Source: Microbacteriaceae bacterium (lineage in GTDB: Bacteria; Actinomycetota; Actinomycetes; Actinomycetales; Microbacteriaceae). Taken from it: 64,000 nucleotides of DNA. The notes under the pieces were generated by a model. That model had not been told where the DNA came from. It searched no databases and was given only the letters and a program-made list of their open reading frames with translations. The translations under genes and the position numbers were made by a program. Below, in pieces: positions 8,511 to 20,437 of this stretch (position 1 is its first letter; each line of letters opens with the position of its first letter). The DNA is taken from NCBI GenBank assembly GCA_004297935.1, contig SCRE01000018.1:1-64000 (forward strand), given 5' to 3'.

Positions 8511-9473
8511 ATGGCATGGCTGGTCACCGGGGGAGCCGGGTATATCGGTTCGCACGTCGTGCGCGCGTTCCAGCACGAGGGCATCGAGACGATCGTCGTC
8601 GATGACCTCTCCAGCGGTCACGCGGGTTTTGTGCCGTCGGCGGTTCCGTTCTACCGGGGCTCGGTCCTTGACGGCGTGCTGTTGCAGGAGATCTTCCGTC
8701 AGCATGAGATCGCCGGAGTCGTGCACGTGGCCGGTTTCAAGTACGCCGGCGTCTCCGTGCAACGGCCGCTGCACACATACGAGCAGAATGTGACGGGCAC
8801 CGCCACGCTGCTGGCAGCCATGCAGCAGGCGGAGGTGGATGCACTGGTGTTCTCGTCCAGCGCCGCGGTGTATGGCACGCCGAACACCGCTCTCGTGACC
8901 GAGGCGACCGCGAGGGCGCCCGAGTCGCCCTACGGCGAGTCCAAACTGATCGGCGAGTGGCTGCTGCACGATCAGGCGGTCGCCGCCGGGCTGCGTCACG
9001 TCAGTCTGCGCTACTTCAACGTGGTCGGTTCCGGAGCGGATGATCTGTTCGACACGAGCCCGCACAACCTCTTCCCGCTCGTGTTCGACGCGTTGCTGGC
9101 GGGCAAGACGCCGCGCATCAACGGCGACGACTACCCGACGCCGGATGGCACGTGCGTGCGCGACTACATCCATGTCGCCGATCTGGCGCTTTCGCACGTT
9201 GCGGCCGCCAAACGACTGGATGCTCACGACAGCATCGAGCCCGTGTACAACCTCGGCAGCGGTGAGGGTGTTTCGGTCGGCGAGATCATGGCCGCCGTCG
9301 CCGAGGTGACCGGCATTCCCTTCGTACCCGAGGTGGGCCCGCGGCGTGCGGGCGATCCCGCCCGAATTGTCGCGTCCGGTGAGCTCGCCGCGCGAGATCT
9401 GGACTGGCGGATGCGGTACTCGCTCAGCGAGATGGTCGCGAGCGCCTGGGCTGCGCGCCGCGCGGCATCCTGA
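8511..9473 (+). CDS. galE: UDP-glucose 4-epimerase
   Basis: A 320-residue short-chain dehydrogenase/epimerase that interconverts UDP-glucose and UDP-galactose. It has the NAD-binding GGAGYIGS at 7-14, FSSSAAVYG for the catalytic Ser, and the YGESK pair (Tyr141, Lys145). The C-terminal NLGSGEGVSVGEI and the RAGDPARIVAS motif are typical of GalE. The start at 8511 has GGAGG 7 bases upstream. It stands alone, transcribed towards whiB2. It probably supplies UDP-galactose for the envelope glycans suggested by the ligases and glycosyltransferases nearby. Confidence 0.93.
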   Translation: MAWLVTGGAGYIGSHVVRAFQHEGIETIVVDDLSSGHAGFVPSAVPFYRGSVLDGVLLQEIFRQHEIAGVVHVAGFKYAGVSVQRPLHTYEQNVTGTATLLAAMQQAEVDALVFSSSAAVYGTPNTALVTEATARAPESPYGESKLIGEWLLHDQAVAAGLRHVSLRYFNVVGSGADDLFDTSPHNLFPLVFDALLAGKTPRINGDDYPTPDGTCVRDYIHVADLALSHVAAAKRLDAHDSIEPVYNLGSGEGVSVGEIMAAVAEVTGIPFVPEVGPRRAGDPARIVASGELAARDLDWRMRYSLSEMVASAWAARRAAS

Positions 9474-9611
9474 ATCGGCTGCGGTTGCCGCAGGCCGCAC
9501 GGTGCCACAGCAGGCTGATGGGGGTAGAACGTTCGCATGTAGCGGAATCGTTGCGGCTCTTCGGCGCGTCGCGAAGTCTCCATACGGAGTTGAGGCTTTA
9601 CCATTTGCGAC

Positions 9612-9640
9612 TTGACTCAATCGAACTACACCGATGTAAT
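9612..9640 (+). promoter_or_regulatory. Strong promoter upstream of whiB2
   Basis: TTGACT, a 17-base spacer and TGTAAT match the housekeeping sigma consensus. Transcription would start near 9647, about 48 bases before the whiB ATG. The 220-base gap upstream of whiB holds nothing else recognisable. Confidence 0.6.
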
Positions 9641-9694
9641 TAGTGCGACGCATTGAAAAATGCGCCGGCAATATTGAGGGGTGGGGAGATCGAT

Positions 9695-10015
9695 ATGGCA
9701 ATACCTGAATATCGCTCTGGGGTACCCGATGACTGGTTCGTTGATCCTGTCCGGTTGGGGGTGCCCGGGGTTCGCTCGACGAGCGAAGAAGACAATCCTC
9801 TGGCATGGCAGTCAGACGCGTTGTGTGCACAAACCGATCCGGAGGCTTTCTTCCCGGAAAAGGGCGGGTCCACACGCGACGCGAAGAAGATCTGCGCGTC
9901 GTGCGAGGTTCGGGCACAGTGCCTCGAGTATGCGCTTGCCAATGACGAGCGGTTCGGCATCTGGGGTGGATTGTCCGAACGCGAGCGGCGCAAACTGCGA
10001 AAACGAGCGGTTTAG
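9695..10015 (+). CDS. whiB2: WhiB-family iron-sulfur transcription factor, WhiB2/WhmD type
   Basis: A 106-residue WhiB protein with the four cluster Cys residues (44, 67, 70, 76), the GIWGG turn at 88-92 and a basic C-terminal tail (SERERRKLRKRAV). WhiB2/WhmD is required for septation and division in mycobacteria and streptomycetes. Assignment to WhiB2 rests on the neighbours (DUF3499, Rv3259-like protein, manA, sahH), which match the mycobacterial order. Start 9695 has GGGGAG at 8 bases; an in-frame ATG at 9653 would add 14 residues and would lie nearly on the promoter's start site. Confidence 0.9.
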   Translation: MAIPEYRSGVPDDWFVDPVRLGVPGVRSTSEEDNPLAWQSDALCAQTDPEAFFPEKGGSTRDAKKICASCEVRAQCLEYALANDERFGIWGGLSERERRKLRKRAV

Positions 10016-10084
10016 CCGTCTAATTCCGGGCTCGCCCTGGCGCGTCGGTGGGGAAGTGCCGGTCGACATCTAGGCTGGCTGGCG

Positions 10085-13226
<3,142 letters not shown>

Positions 13227-13237
<11 letters not shown>

Positions 13238-14660
13238 GCGAGCGGTTGTGCATGGCAGCGTGCGTGCGGCGGCCGGGTTGATCGGCATCGCTGTCGCGGC
13301 GGCCGCGGTGATCGCTGCCACGTGGCTGCCGCTGCCGGTTGTGACGGCCGCGATCCCTTCGCAGACGGTCACGCCGGTGCCTGCAGATCAACAGAGAGCG
13401 TGCCCAGGCCCGCTGCTGCAGTTGGCGGCCGATTCGACCGATGCGACCGGCTCCAGCGCGTTCGCAACCCCGGCCACAGTTTTCGACGCGAGCCCCGGCG
13501 TGCCGCAGAGCTCACGGTTGAAGGTTCCCGATGACCGCTCGGGCGGGCGTTACGGTGCGCCGACCGTCGTGTCCGTTGCGGCACAGCCCGGCGAGAGCGC
13601 GGCCCCGCTGATCGCAGGGGCGCAGTCGCAGACGGCCGTGCAGGAGGATCTCTCCGGTTTCGCCGCGGCCGCCTGCGGGGAGCCGAGTCGCAGCAGCTGG
13701 CTGGTCGCCGGCGCCACGGATCTGGGTCAGACCAGCCTCGTCCTGCTGAGCAATCCGACGGCGGTGCAGGCATCCGTCGATCTGAGCGTGTACGCGGAGT
13801 CTGGTGAGATTCAGGCGCCGGGGGCGCAGGGCATCCTGGTCGACGCCGGGAGTCAGCGCGTTGTCGCGCTTGCCGGGATCGCACCGAACGTGAAGGCACC
13901 CGTCGTGCACGTTCAGTCGACCGGTGGCAGCGTGCTGGCCACCCTGCAGCAGAGCGTCGTGCGCGGGCTGACGCCCGGCGGGGTCGAGTTGGCTGCCCCG
14001 ACGCACGCCCCGGCAACGCATCAGGTCATCTCGGGCCTGACCGTCGCCGATCTTGCGGCACAGGTCGGCGCGGTCGACGGCTACTCGGACACGATGCCGG
14101 CGTTGCGCGTGCTCGTTCCCGGTGACAAGCCGGCGACCGTGCGAGTGGGGGTCGTCCCGGAGAAGGGCACGGCGGGCGGCACCTCGACCCAGGCGACGCT
14201 GCAGCCGAAGACGGTGCAGGAGCTGCCGCTCGATCACCTCGTCGACGGCTCGTTCACCGTCACCGTCGACTCCGATCGGCCGGTCGTCGTGGCCGCACGG
14301 GTCTCCACCTCGGGCGCCGCCGGCGCCGATTTCGCGTGGTATGCGGCATCCGATGCGCTCGTCGGCGACACGATGATCGCGGTGGCGCCGGGCCCGAGTG
14401 CGACGGTGCATCTGACGAATCCGACCGCGACGGGTGCGACGGTGTCGCTACGCAGCGCCGCAGGAGCCGCCGAGCACACGGTCACGGTCGCCGCGAATTC
14501 CGCGGTGGCAGTATCGGTGCGCGCAGGACTCACGTACACAATCACGGGTGTGGCCGGGCTGTATGCTTCGGTCAGCTATCAGGGCAGCGGTCTCTCGTCG
14601 GCGTTCCCGGTCGAGCCGCCCAGGGCGCTCGCGTCGCCGATCGCCGTGTACCCGAAGTAG
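13227..14660 (+). CDS. DUF5719-family exported/membrane-anchored protein
   Basis: 477 residues. An N-terminal hydrophobic helix ([21 protein letters not shown]) follows a basic stretch, so it is a signal anchor or signal peptide. The rest is beta-rich and extracytoplasmic, with [19 protein letters not shown] and [17 protein letters not shown] as two similar beta units. The family is found mainly in actinobacteria next to this large glycosyltransferase and has no established function. The start at 13227 has GGAGG and overlaps the glycosyltransferase stop by 11 bases, so the two are translationally coupled. The frame is open far upstream through the repeat tract, but those codons are not expected to be translated. 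A role with the glycosyltransferase at the cell surface is inference. Confidence 0.8.
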
Positions 14661-15026
14661 CGAAGCCGGCCCCAGGGTCGAGGGCTGGTTGTGCGGTGAG
14701 TTCGCGTGGGCCGTTGCGGCCACCCAGCCACTCATGGCGCGCAAAGTGTCTTTAACGCGCGATCGGCAGAGCACTTTGCGCGCCATGAACTCGGGGCACG
14801 GGTGTCAGCGGCGGTCGGTGCAGCGGACAGCTGAGTAAAACGGACACGCGTTGAGCGCAAATTGTCGGAGATGGGTCTCCATCTTGGCACTCTCCGGCAT
14901 GCAGAACCACACAGCGTACAGGCTTGAAGGCGGTAGAACCACACCTGCTTGCGGTCGAGCGCACTGAAGAGTATCTGAGGGGACCCACTTTGTCGGAATG
15001 CGTCGGATCAGTAGTGCCGGCAACGC
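14661..15026. other. 366-base intergenic gap between convergent genes
   Basis: It holds a perfect 17-base hairpin (separate entry) and otherwise nothing I can support. It separates the 3' ends of the DUF5719 gene and the metallopeptidase-family gene, so termination from both sides is expected here. Confidence 0.6.
14732..14788. repeat. Perfect 17-base inverted repeat
   Basis: TCATGGCGCGCAAAGTG (14732-14748) is repeated in inverted form at 14772-14788, with a 23-base loop. Its position between convergent 3' ends fits a bidirectional terminator. The long loop and lack of a T run also fit a dispersed palindromic element. Confidence 0.7.
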
Positions 15027-15473
15027 TCAGTAGTGCCGGAAACGCTCGGGCGCGAGGTCCCACGGGTCTTTGCCGAGGAGCTCGGCGACGGCCCGGAACA
15101 CGCAGCTCTCGACCAGCAGGCGGCGGTGCAGCTCGTCGTTGCGGTGCAGTTTGCTCAAGCGCTGGATCGGCACCCGGAACAACAGCACGGTGCGTGCGGC
15201 CGGGTCGACCCGCCAGCGCTCGACCTCATCGTCGCCGAGCGCTGTGGCCGGTGCCGCAGCGACCTCGAAGCGCACGTCGTCGAGTTCCCGTGGCCACAAT
15301 CCCTTCAAATAGTCGGCGGTCGATGCGACCGTCATATCGAAGAAATCGATGCGGTTGTGCAGCATCGGCAGGTGCGGGCCGGTGATCGGACCGCGCGCGC
15401 CACGTCCATGCCGGTTGCGGGCGACCGCCTGAGGAACAGGCGTCTCGACATGAGAGGCACGGGAACGAGGCAT
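15027..15473 (-). CDS. Metallopeptidase-family (Rv3259-like) protein lacking HEXXH
   Basis: A 148-residue protein, basic at the N-terminus. Its C-terminal half (LLFRVPIQRLSKLHRN, then a helix ending DPWDLAPERF) resembles the small zincin-like family that includes mycobacterial Rv3259. Where true zincins have HEXXHxxG this protein has VESCVFRAVAELLG, so no zinc site is visible and peptidase activity is doubtful. It is divergent from the DUF3499 gene by 43 bases, the same pairing as Rv3259/Rv3258c in mycobacteria. The function is unknown. Confidence 0.7.
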   Translation of the reverse strand: MPRSRASHVETPVPQAVARNRHGRGARGPITGPHLPMLHNRIDFFDMTVASTADYLKGLWPRELDDVRFEVAAAPATALGDDEVERWRVDPAARTVLLFRVPIQRLSKLHRNDELHRRLLVESCVFRAVAELLGKDPWDLAPERFRHY

Positions 15474-15516
15474 GTCGCAATCCTACGACGGGCACCGCGA
15501 GATAGTCTGGACGTCG

Positions 15517-15729
15517 ATGCCGAGACGATCGTGTTCACGTGTGGCCTGTACTGAAGATGCAGTGGCCACCCTGACGTATGTCTATGCGGACTCGATGGCC
15601 GTGCTCGGCCCGCTCAGCATCGCGGCGGAACCGCACAGCTACGATCTGTGTGCAGCCCACGCGGAGCGCCTGTCTGCGCCGAAAGGCTGGCAGATCATCA
15701 GGCACGCCGTGTTCGGCGAACTCTGCTGA
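15517..15729 (+). CDS. DUF3499-family small protein
   Basis: A 70-residue actinobacterial protein of unknown function. It has a possible zinc-knuckle pair (CSRVAC near the start, CAAHAERL in the middle) and the family core [10 protein letters not shown] plus [18 protein letters not shown] 15517 was chosen because family members begin just before the first Cys. TAGTCT lies 8 bases upstream and there is no ribosome binding site, so it may be leaderless. It is conserved beside whiB2 in actinobacteria. Confidence 0.82.
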   Translation: MPRRSCSRVACTEDAVATLTYVYADSMAVLGPLSIAAEPHSYDLCAAHAERLSAPKGWQIIRHAVFGELC

Positions 15730-15833
15730 CGAGCCTCACTTCTCTGCGACTCGGGTTCCTGATGCGTGGAGGGGCCGACAGCATCCGCTCGTGTTGGAAG
15801 ACACGGCGGAACGGGGGCTGCCAGAATGGGGGC

Positions 15834-17357
15834 ATGACATCCTTGCAGCCTGAGTTGACCACTGATCTGACCACTGGCGCGTCCGCCACCGGCTCGACCG
15901 CGTTGCCGTATAAAGTCGCCGACCTGTCGCTGGCCGTGGCGGGAAGGCACCAGCTGCGGCTGGCAGAGAACGAGATGCCGGGGCTGATGGCCTTGCGCGC
16001 CGAGTTCGGCGAGTCGAGGCCGCTGGCCGGCGCGCGCATCGCCGGTTCTCTGCACATGACCGTGCAGACCGCCGTGCTGATCGAAACGCTCGTCGCACTC
16101 GGCGCGCAGGTGCGCTGGGCCAGCTGCAACATCTTCTCCACCCAGGATGACGCCGCCGCGGCCGTCGCCGTCGGGCCGACCGGCACCCCGGAGCGGCCCG
16201 CCGGCGTGCCGGTGTTCGCCTGGAAGGGCGAGAGTCTCGACGAGTACTGGTGGTGCACCCAGCAGATCTTCGACTGGCGGGCGGAGGCGCACGTCTCCGG
16301 TGCGGACTGGGACGGTCCGAACATGATCCTCGACGACGGCGGAGATGCGACGATGCTCGTGCATCTCGGCCGCGACTTCGAGACGGCCGGCGCCGTTCCG
16401 GACGCGACGGATGCCGACAGTCACGAATATCGCGTCGTGCTCGAGGCACTGCGCGCGTCGCTCGCAGCCGACGCGAGCCGGTGGGCGCGGATCGCCGCCG
16501 GCATCCGGGGTGCGACGGAGGAGACGACGACCGGCGTGCACCGGCTGTACGAGTTGGCACGCGACGGCAGGCTGCTCTTCCCGGCGATCAATGTGAACGA
16601 CTCCGTGACGAAATCGAAGTTCGACAACAAGTACGGCATCCGCCACTCGCTTCCGGACGGCCTGAACCGGGCCACGGACGTGTTGATCGGCGGCAAGGTG
16701 GCGTTCGTCGTCGGCTACGGCGATGTGGGCAAGGGTGCCGCTGAGGCTCTGCGCGGACAGGGTGCGCGGGTGATCGTCAGCGAGATCGACCCGATCAATG
16801 CGCTGCAGGCGGCGATGGACGGCTTCCAGGTGGCACGGATCGAGTCGGCGGTGAGCGAGGCGGACATCTTCGTGTCATGCACAGGCAACCTGAATGTGAT
16901 CACGGTCGAACACATCCTGGCGATGAAGCATCAGGCGATCGTCGCGAACGTCGGACACTTCGACAATGAGATCGACATGGCCGGGCTCGAGAGACTCGCC
17001 GGCGCGACGAAGGTGGAGATCAAGCCGCAGGTGCATGAGTGGCGGCTGCCCAACGGCCGCAGTGTGCTCGTGCTCAGCGAGGGGCGCCTGATGAATCTCG
17101 GGAACGCCACGGGGCATCCGTCCTTCGTGATGAGCAATTCGTTCTCCAACCAGGTGCTCGCGCAGATGGAGCTGTGGTGCCACCCGGAGAACTACCCGGT
17201 CGGCGTGTATGTGCTGCCGAAGATTCTGGACGAGAAGGTCGCCCGCCTGCATCTGGACGCGCTCGGCGTCGAGTTGACGACGCTCACCCCGCAGCAGGCC
17301 GCGTATATCGGCGTGAGCGTGGAGGGGCCGTACAAGGTTGATCAGTACCGGTACTGA
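15834..17357 (+). CDS. sahH: Adenosylhomocysteinase (S-adenosyl-L-homocysteine hydrolase)
   Basis: A 507-residue cytosolic NAD enzyme that splits S-adenosylhomocysteine into adenosine and homocysteine, relieving product inhibition of methyltransferases. It has [10 protein letters not shown] near 262, the NAD loop [10 protein letters not shown] near 291-300, [11 protein letters not shown] near 371 and a C-terminal end KVDQYRY, all typical. The length includes the extra central segment seen in actinobacterial and plant enzymes. Start 15834 follows a GGGGG stretch; upstream codons do not resemble the family. It links metabolically to metX at the other end of the window. Confidence 0.97.
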   Translation: MTSLQPELTTDLTTGASATGSTALPYKVADLSLAVAGRHQLRLAENEMPGLMALRAEFGESRPLAGARIAGSLHMTVQTAVLIETLVALGAQVRWASCNIFSTQDDAAAAVAVGPTGTPERPAGVPVFAWKGESLDEYWWCTQQIFDWRAEAHVSGADWDGPNMILDDGGDATMLVHLGRDFETAGAVPDATDADSHEYRVVLEALRASLAADASRWARIAAGIRGATEETTTGVHRLYELARDGRLLFPAINVNDSVTKSKFDNKYGIRHSLPDGLNRATDVLIGGKVAFVVGYGDVGKGAAEALRGQGARVIVSEIDPINALQAAMDGFQVARIESAVSEADIFVSCTGNLNVITVEHILAMKHQAIVANVGHFDNEIDMAGLERLAGATKVEIKPQVHEWRLPNGRSVLVLSEGRLMNLGNATGHPSFVMSNSFSNQVLAQMELWCHPENYPVGVYVLPKILDEKVARLHLDALGVELTTLTPQQAAYIGVSVEGPYKVDQYRY

Positions 17358-17394
17358 TGCGCCGCGGACCGGTCAGGGCCTGATCAGGGCCCGA

Positions 17395-18300
17395 TCAGCG
17401 GTCCGGGAAGGCGTGCGGCAGGCCGGTCAGCGCTGCGTTGACGCCCTCGAGTCGGCGTCGTTCGAGTGCGAGCGCGTTGAAGTCGCGATCCCGTCGCAGC
17501 GCGCTGACGGCAGCGAGGAAGAGTTCGGGGGAGGTCGCGGGCAGCGGTGACACGAACGCCGCGGCTTCCTGCGCGAGCTCCGCGGAGATTCCGATCCGGG
17601 CGGTCGGGGTCATCGCGGCGGCTTGACGCAGAAAGGTGGCGATCCGGCGGGAGAGTCGATCGGGCAGTTTGGCGACATCCGCCGTGCGTGCCCAGTCGGT
17701 CAGCGACGACGGCACGCCGTAGACGGCTTGCACGACGTGCGGGACACGCTCGTACTGGCTGTACGTGCCGGCGAGCAGGTCGCCGAGGCGCTTCGAGCGC
17801 GGGCTGAGCAGCGCGACCAGGGCTGCGATGCCACCGAAGGTCAGGTACAGTTCGAGCACCCCGGTCAAGGCGCGGACGAACGCGTGCCGGGTTTGCGCCG
17901 CACCGCCGTCATCGCGAACGATGCGCGCCCCGACCGCCAGTTTGCCGAGCGAGCGCCCACGGGTCAGAATCTCAACGCTCATCGGTGCGAGCACGATCGA
18001 AATCACCAGGCTGGCGATCACCAGGGCGCTGGTCAGCGACTGATCGGCGGACGCATCCGCCACCAGTTGGATCAGCAGGAGCAGACCGACGAACAATCCG
18101 ACGTAGGCGATCCAGTCGATTGCCGCGCCGGCCCCGCGCAACACGAAACTGGCCGGCCGCACGTCAAGCGCCACGGCCTCGCCGGTCATCAACTCGGCGT
18201 CCGCAGTGTCGTCCACGGCACCGCCGTCCACGGCACCGCCGACGCCGACAACACCCCACGGTGCGGCCGCTCTGGAGCTGCGGGCCATCATGGCTATCAT
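17395..18300 (-). CDS. RDD-family membrane protein
   Basis: 301 residues. The RDD domain begins RPASFVLRGAGAAIDWIAYVGLFVG-like near 50 and has three membrane segments (around 65-85, 95-115 and 155-175). It carries the family Arg-Asp pattern in a degenerate form. A C-terminal soluble region of about 100 residues is added. RDD proteins are transport-related or of unknown role. In actinobacteria this one travels with SpoIIM, DUF58, MoxR and DUF4350, as here. The start may be any of three Met codons (18300, 18291, 18288). It is divergent from the spoIIM-like gene by 8 bases or so, meaning overlapping promoters. Confidence 0.8.
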   Translation of the reverse strand: MIAMMARSSRAAAPWGVVGVGGAVDGGAVDDTADAELMTGEAVALDVRPASFVLRGAGAAIDWIAYVGLFVGLLLLIQLVADASADQSLTSALVIASLVISIVLAPMSVEILTRGRSLGKLAVGARIVRDDGGAAQTRHAFVRALTGVLELYLTFGGIAALVALLSPRSKRLGDLLAGTYSQYERVPHVVQAVYGVPSSLTDWARTADVAKLPDRLSRRIATFLRQAAAMTPTARIGISAELAQEAAAFVSPLPATSPELFLAAVSALRRDRDFNALALERRRLEGVNAALTGLPHAFPDR

Positions 18301-18308
18301 CTAAGCAG

Positions 18309-19304
18309 ATGGATGTCGACGCGTACACGGCCGCGCACCGTGATGACTGGGATCGGTTGGACGCGCTCGTACGGCAGCGGTCGTATTCCGGCGTGGCGGC
18401 GGATGAGCTCATCGACCGCTACCAGTCCGGGGCGACCCAGTTATCCGTGCTGAAGACCTCGGCGGGGTCGACCGCGCAGGGCGACAGGCTGTCGATCGCC
18501 CTCTCGCAGGCGCGGCAGCGGTTCACCGGCACGCACAGCAACGTGCTCGCGCAGCTGCCGCGGTTCTTCCTGCGGCAACTGCCCGCGGCACTGTACCGGC
18601 TGCGCTGGCTCACGCTCGCCGTCGCCGTCGCCACGGCGATCGTCGCAGGGCTGTACGCCTGGTGGGTGCTGAGCAATCCCAGTGTTCTGGCTAATTTCGG
18701 GTCGGATGCCCAACTCAGGCAACTCGTCAACCATCAATTCGTCGATTACTACTCCGAAAACCCGGCTGCGTCGTTCGCCGGCCAGGTGTGGACGAACAAC
18801 GCGTGGATCGCGGCGCAGTGCATCGCGTTCGGCATCCTCGGCGTGTATGTGCCGGTGGTGGTGCTGCATAACGCCGAGAACGTCGGTGTGACCGGCGCCG
18901 TCATGTTCGCGTACGACAAGGGCGACGTGTTCTTCCAGTACATCGCACCGCACGGGATGCTCGAACTCACGTCGATCTTCGTGGCCGCGGCGGCGGGCAT
19001 CCGGATCTTCTGGGCATGGATCGCGCCGGGCGCGAGGACGCGCGGGCAGGCCCTCGCCGAGGACGGCCGAGCCTTGTTCACCGTGGCGATCGGGCTGGTG
19101 GTCTCCCTGTTCGTCTCGGGGATCATCGAGAGTTTCGTGACCCCGTCACCGCTGCCGTGGCCGATCAAGATCGGGATCGGCGCGCTCGCGCTGGCCGGGT
19201 TCCTGTTCTACATGCTGTTCGTCGGAGGGCGCGCGTTCCAGGCCGGCGAGACCGGCGACCTCGATGAATTCGAGGCCGGTGCTCGCCGCATCGTCGCCGG
19301 CTGA
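18309..19304 (+). CDS. SpoIIM-family (stage II sporulation protein M) membrane protein
   Basis: 331 residues. A soluble N-terminal helical part (DRLDALVRQRSYSGVAADELIDRYQSG) precedes about five or six membrane helices; the second half (IFGILGVY-like, then PHGMLELTSIFVAAAAGIRI) is the conserved SpoIIM core. In non-sporulating actinobacteria it accompanies the MoxR/DUF58 module and its role is unknown. TATCAT lies 8 bases before ATG 18309 with no ribosome binding site, consistent with a leaderless transcript. It converges on the aquaporin gene. Confidence 0.85.
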   Translation: MDVDAYTAAHRDDWDRLDALVRQRSYSGVAADELIDRYQSGATQLSVLKTSAGSTAQGDRLSIALSQARQRFTGTHSNVLAQLPRFFLRQLPAALYRLRWLTLAVAVATAIVAGLYAWWVLSNPSVLANFGSDAQLRQLVNHQFVDYYSENPAASFAGQVWTNNAWIAAQCIAFGILGVYVPVVVLHNAENVGVTGAVMFAYDKGDVFFQYIAPHGMLELTSIFVAAAAGIRIFWAWIAPGARTRGQALAEDGRALFTVAIGLVVSLFVSGIIESFVTPSPLPWPIKIGIGALALAGFLFYMLFVGGRAFQAGETGDLDEFEAGARRIVAG

Positions 19305-19347
19305 CAGGCCCGTGCCCGCCCGGCGCAACGACCCGGCGTCGTCTGAC

Positions 19348-19425
19348 AAAACGACGGAGATTCTGTCGGACACGCCGGTAGCGGATGCCGCTCCTCGGCA
19401 TGTCTTGCAGAATCTCCGTCTTTTT
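19348..19425. terminator. Inverted repeat between convergent genes, CAAAACGACGGA family
   Basis: AAAACGACGGAGATTCTG at 19348-19365 pairs with CAGAATCTCCGTCTTTTT at 19408-19425, one mismatch in 18. A T run follows on the plus strand and an A run on the minus strand. It can serve as a bidirectional terminator for the spoIIM-like and aquaporin genes. The 42-base loop is long for a simple terminator. Confidence 0.55.
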
Positions 19426-19463
19426 GGTTTTCCGTGGCCGCGGGGCGGCTTAGCCGTGGGCGG

Positions 19464-20225
19464 TCACGCTTTCTTGGTGCGACCGAACCACGTTTTGAAG
19501 GTTGCGCCGGCGATGATCGCACCGACGATCGGTGCGACGACGGTCGCCCAGACCTGGGCGAACGCATCCGAACCGCCGTAGATCGCCGTGGCGATTGCGC
19601 GTGCCGGGTTGAACGAGGCATTGGACACCGGGATCGCGATCAGTGCGAGCAGGGTCAGCGTGAGGCCGATCGCGAGCGGCGCGAATCCCTTCGGCGCGCC
19701 GTCGCTGGTCACTCCGACGATCACCCAGACGAAGATGGCAGTCGTGATGATCTCGATCAACAGGACGGCGATCAGGCTGTAGTGCCCGGGGGAGATGTTG
19801 TCGAACCCGGTCGAGGCGCCGGCGAACTGCTTCGTCAGGTCGAGGTCCGTGCCGCCGGCGAGGATCGCCAGCAGCAGGCTCGACGCGACGATGCCGCCGA
19901 TGATCTGAGCGATGATGTAGCCGCCGACATCCTTCCAGGAGAAGCGGCCGGCGACGGCGAGCCCGATCGTCACAGCCGGGTTGAAGTGCGCGCCGGAGAT
20001 GTGACCGAGCCCGTATGCGCCCACGACGACCGTGAGGCCCAGCGCCAGGGACACGCCGACGAAGCCGACGTTCAGCCCGCCGACGCCCTTGTTGAATCCG
20101 GCCGCGAAGAGCACGGTGCCGACGACGCCGAAGACCAGAATGAAGGTTCCGACGGCTTCCGCGGCCAGTCGAGAACCGAAGGTCGGGGTGAGTGGAGGGG
20201 CAGCAGCGGTGGGTGCGTCGGCCAT
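19464..20225 (-). CDS. Aquaporin / MIP-family channel
   Basis: 253 residues with six membrane helices and two NPA boxes (FNPAVT at 81-86, FNPARA at 205-210). It is closest in pattern to AqpZ: AAGF, HISGAHFNPAVTIGL and IPVSNASFNPAR are shared. The AqpZ selectivity-filter His (in LIHLISIPV) is replaced here by Ala (LLALIAIPV, near residue 194), which would widen the filter, so water-only selectivity cannot be assumed. Start 20225 has AGAAGAG nearby. It sits between the spoIIM-like gene and the MoxR operon and looks like an insertion into an otherwise conserved module. Confidence 0.9.
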   Translation of the reverse strand: MADAPTAAAPPLTPTFGSRLAAEAVGTFILVFGVVGTVLFAAGFNKGVGGLNVGFVGVSLALGLTVVVGAYGLGHISGAHFNPAVTIGLAVAGRFSWKDVGGYIIAQIIGGIVASSLLLAILAGGTDLDLTKQFAGASTGFDNISPGHYSLIAVLLIEIITTAIFVWVIVGVTSDGAPKGFAPLAIGLTLTLLALIAIPVSNASFNPARAIATAIYGGSDAFAQVWATVVAPIVGAIIAGATFKTWFGRTKKA

Positions 20226-20437
20226 GAGCTCTTCTTTCGTAGATGCGAGAAGTGAGTGCGCCGCGGGTATGCGGTATGAGAACGACGCTATTGGATTCGG
20301 GCCTCCGTGTGCAGGCAATCGCCCCGTATGTCGCAATACGACACGCTGCACCCCGATCGCATTCAGGGCGAGTTCTGCGTGATGGCACAGGCGGCAGCTG
20401 CGCATCCGCGGTGGCGCATCCGCGATGCGTCGCGCGC

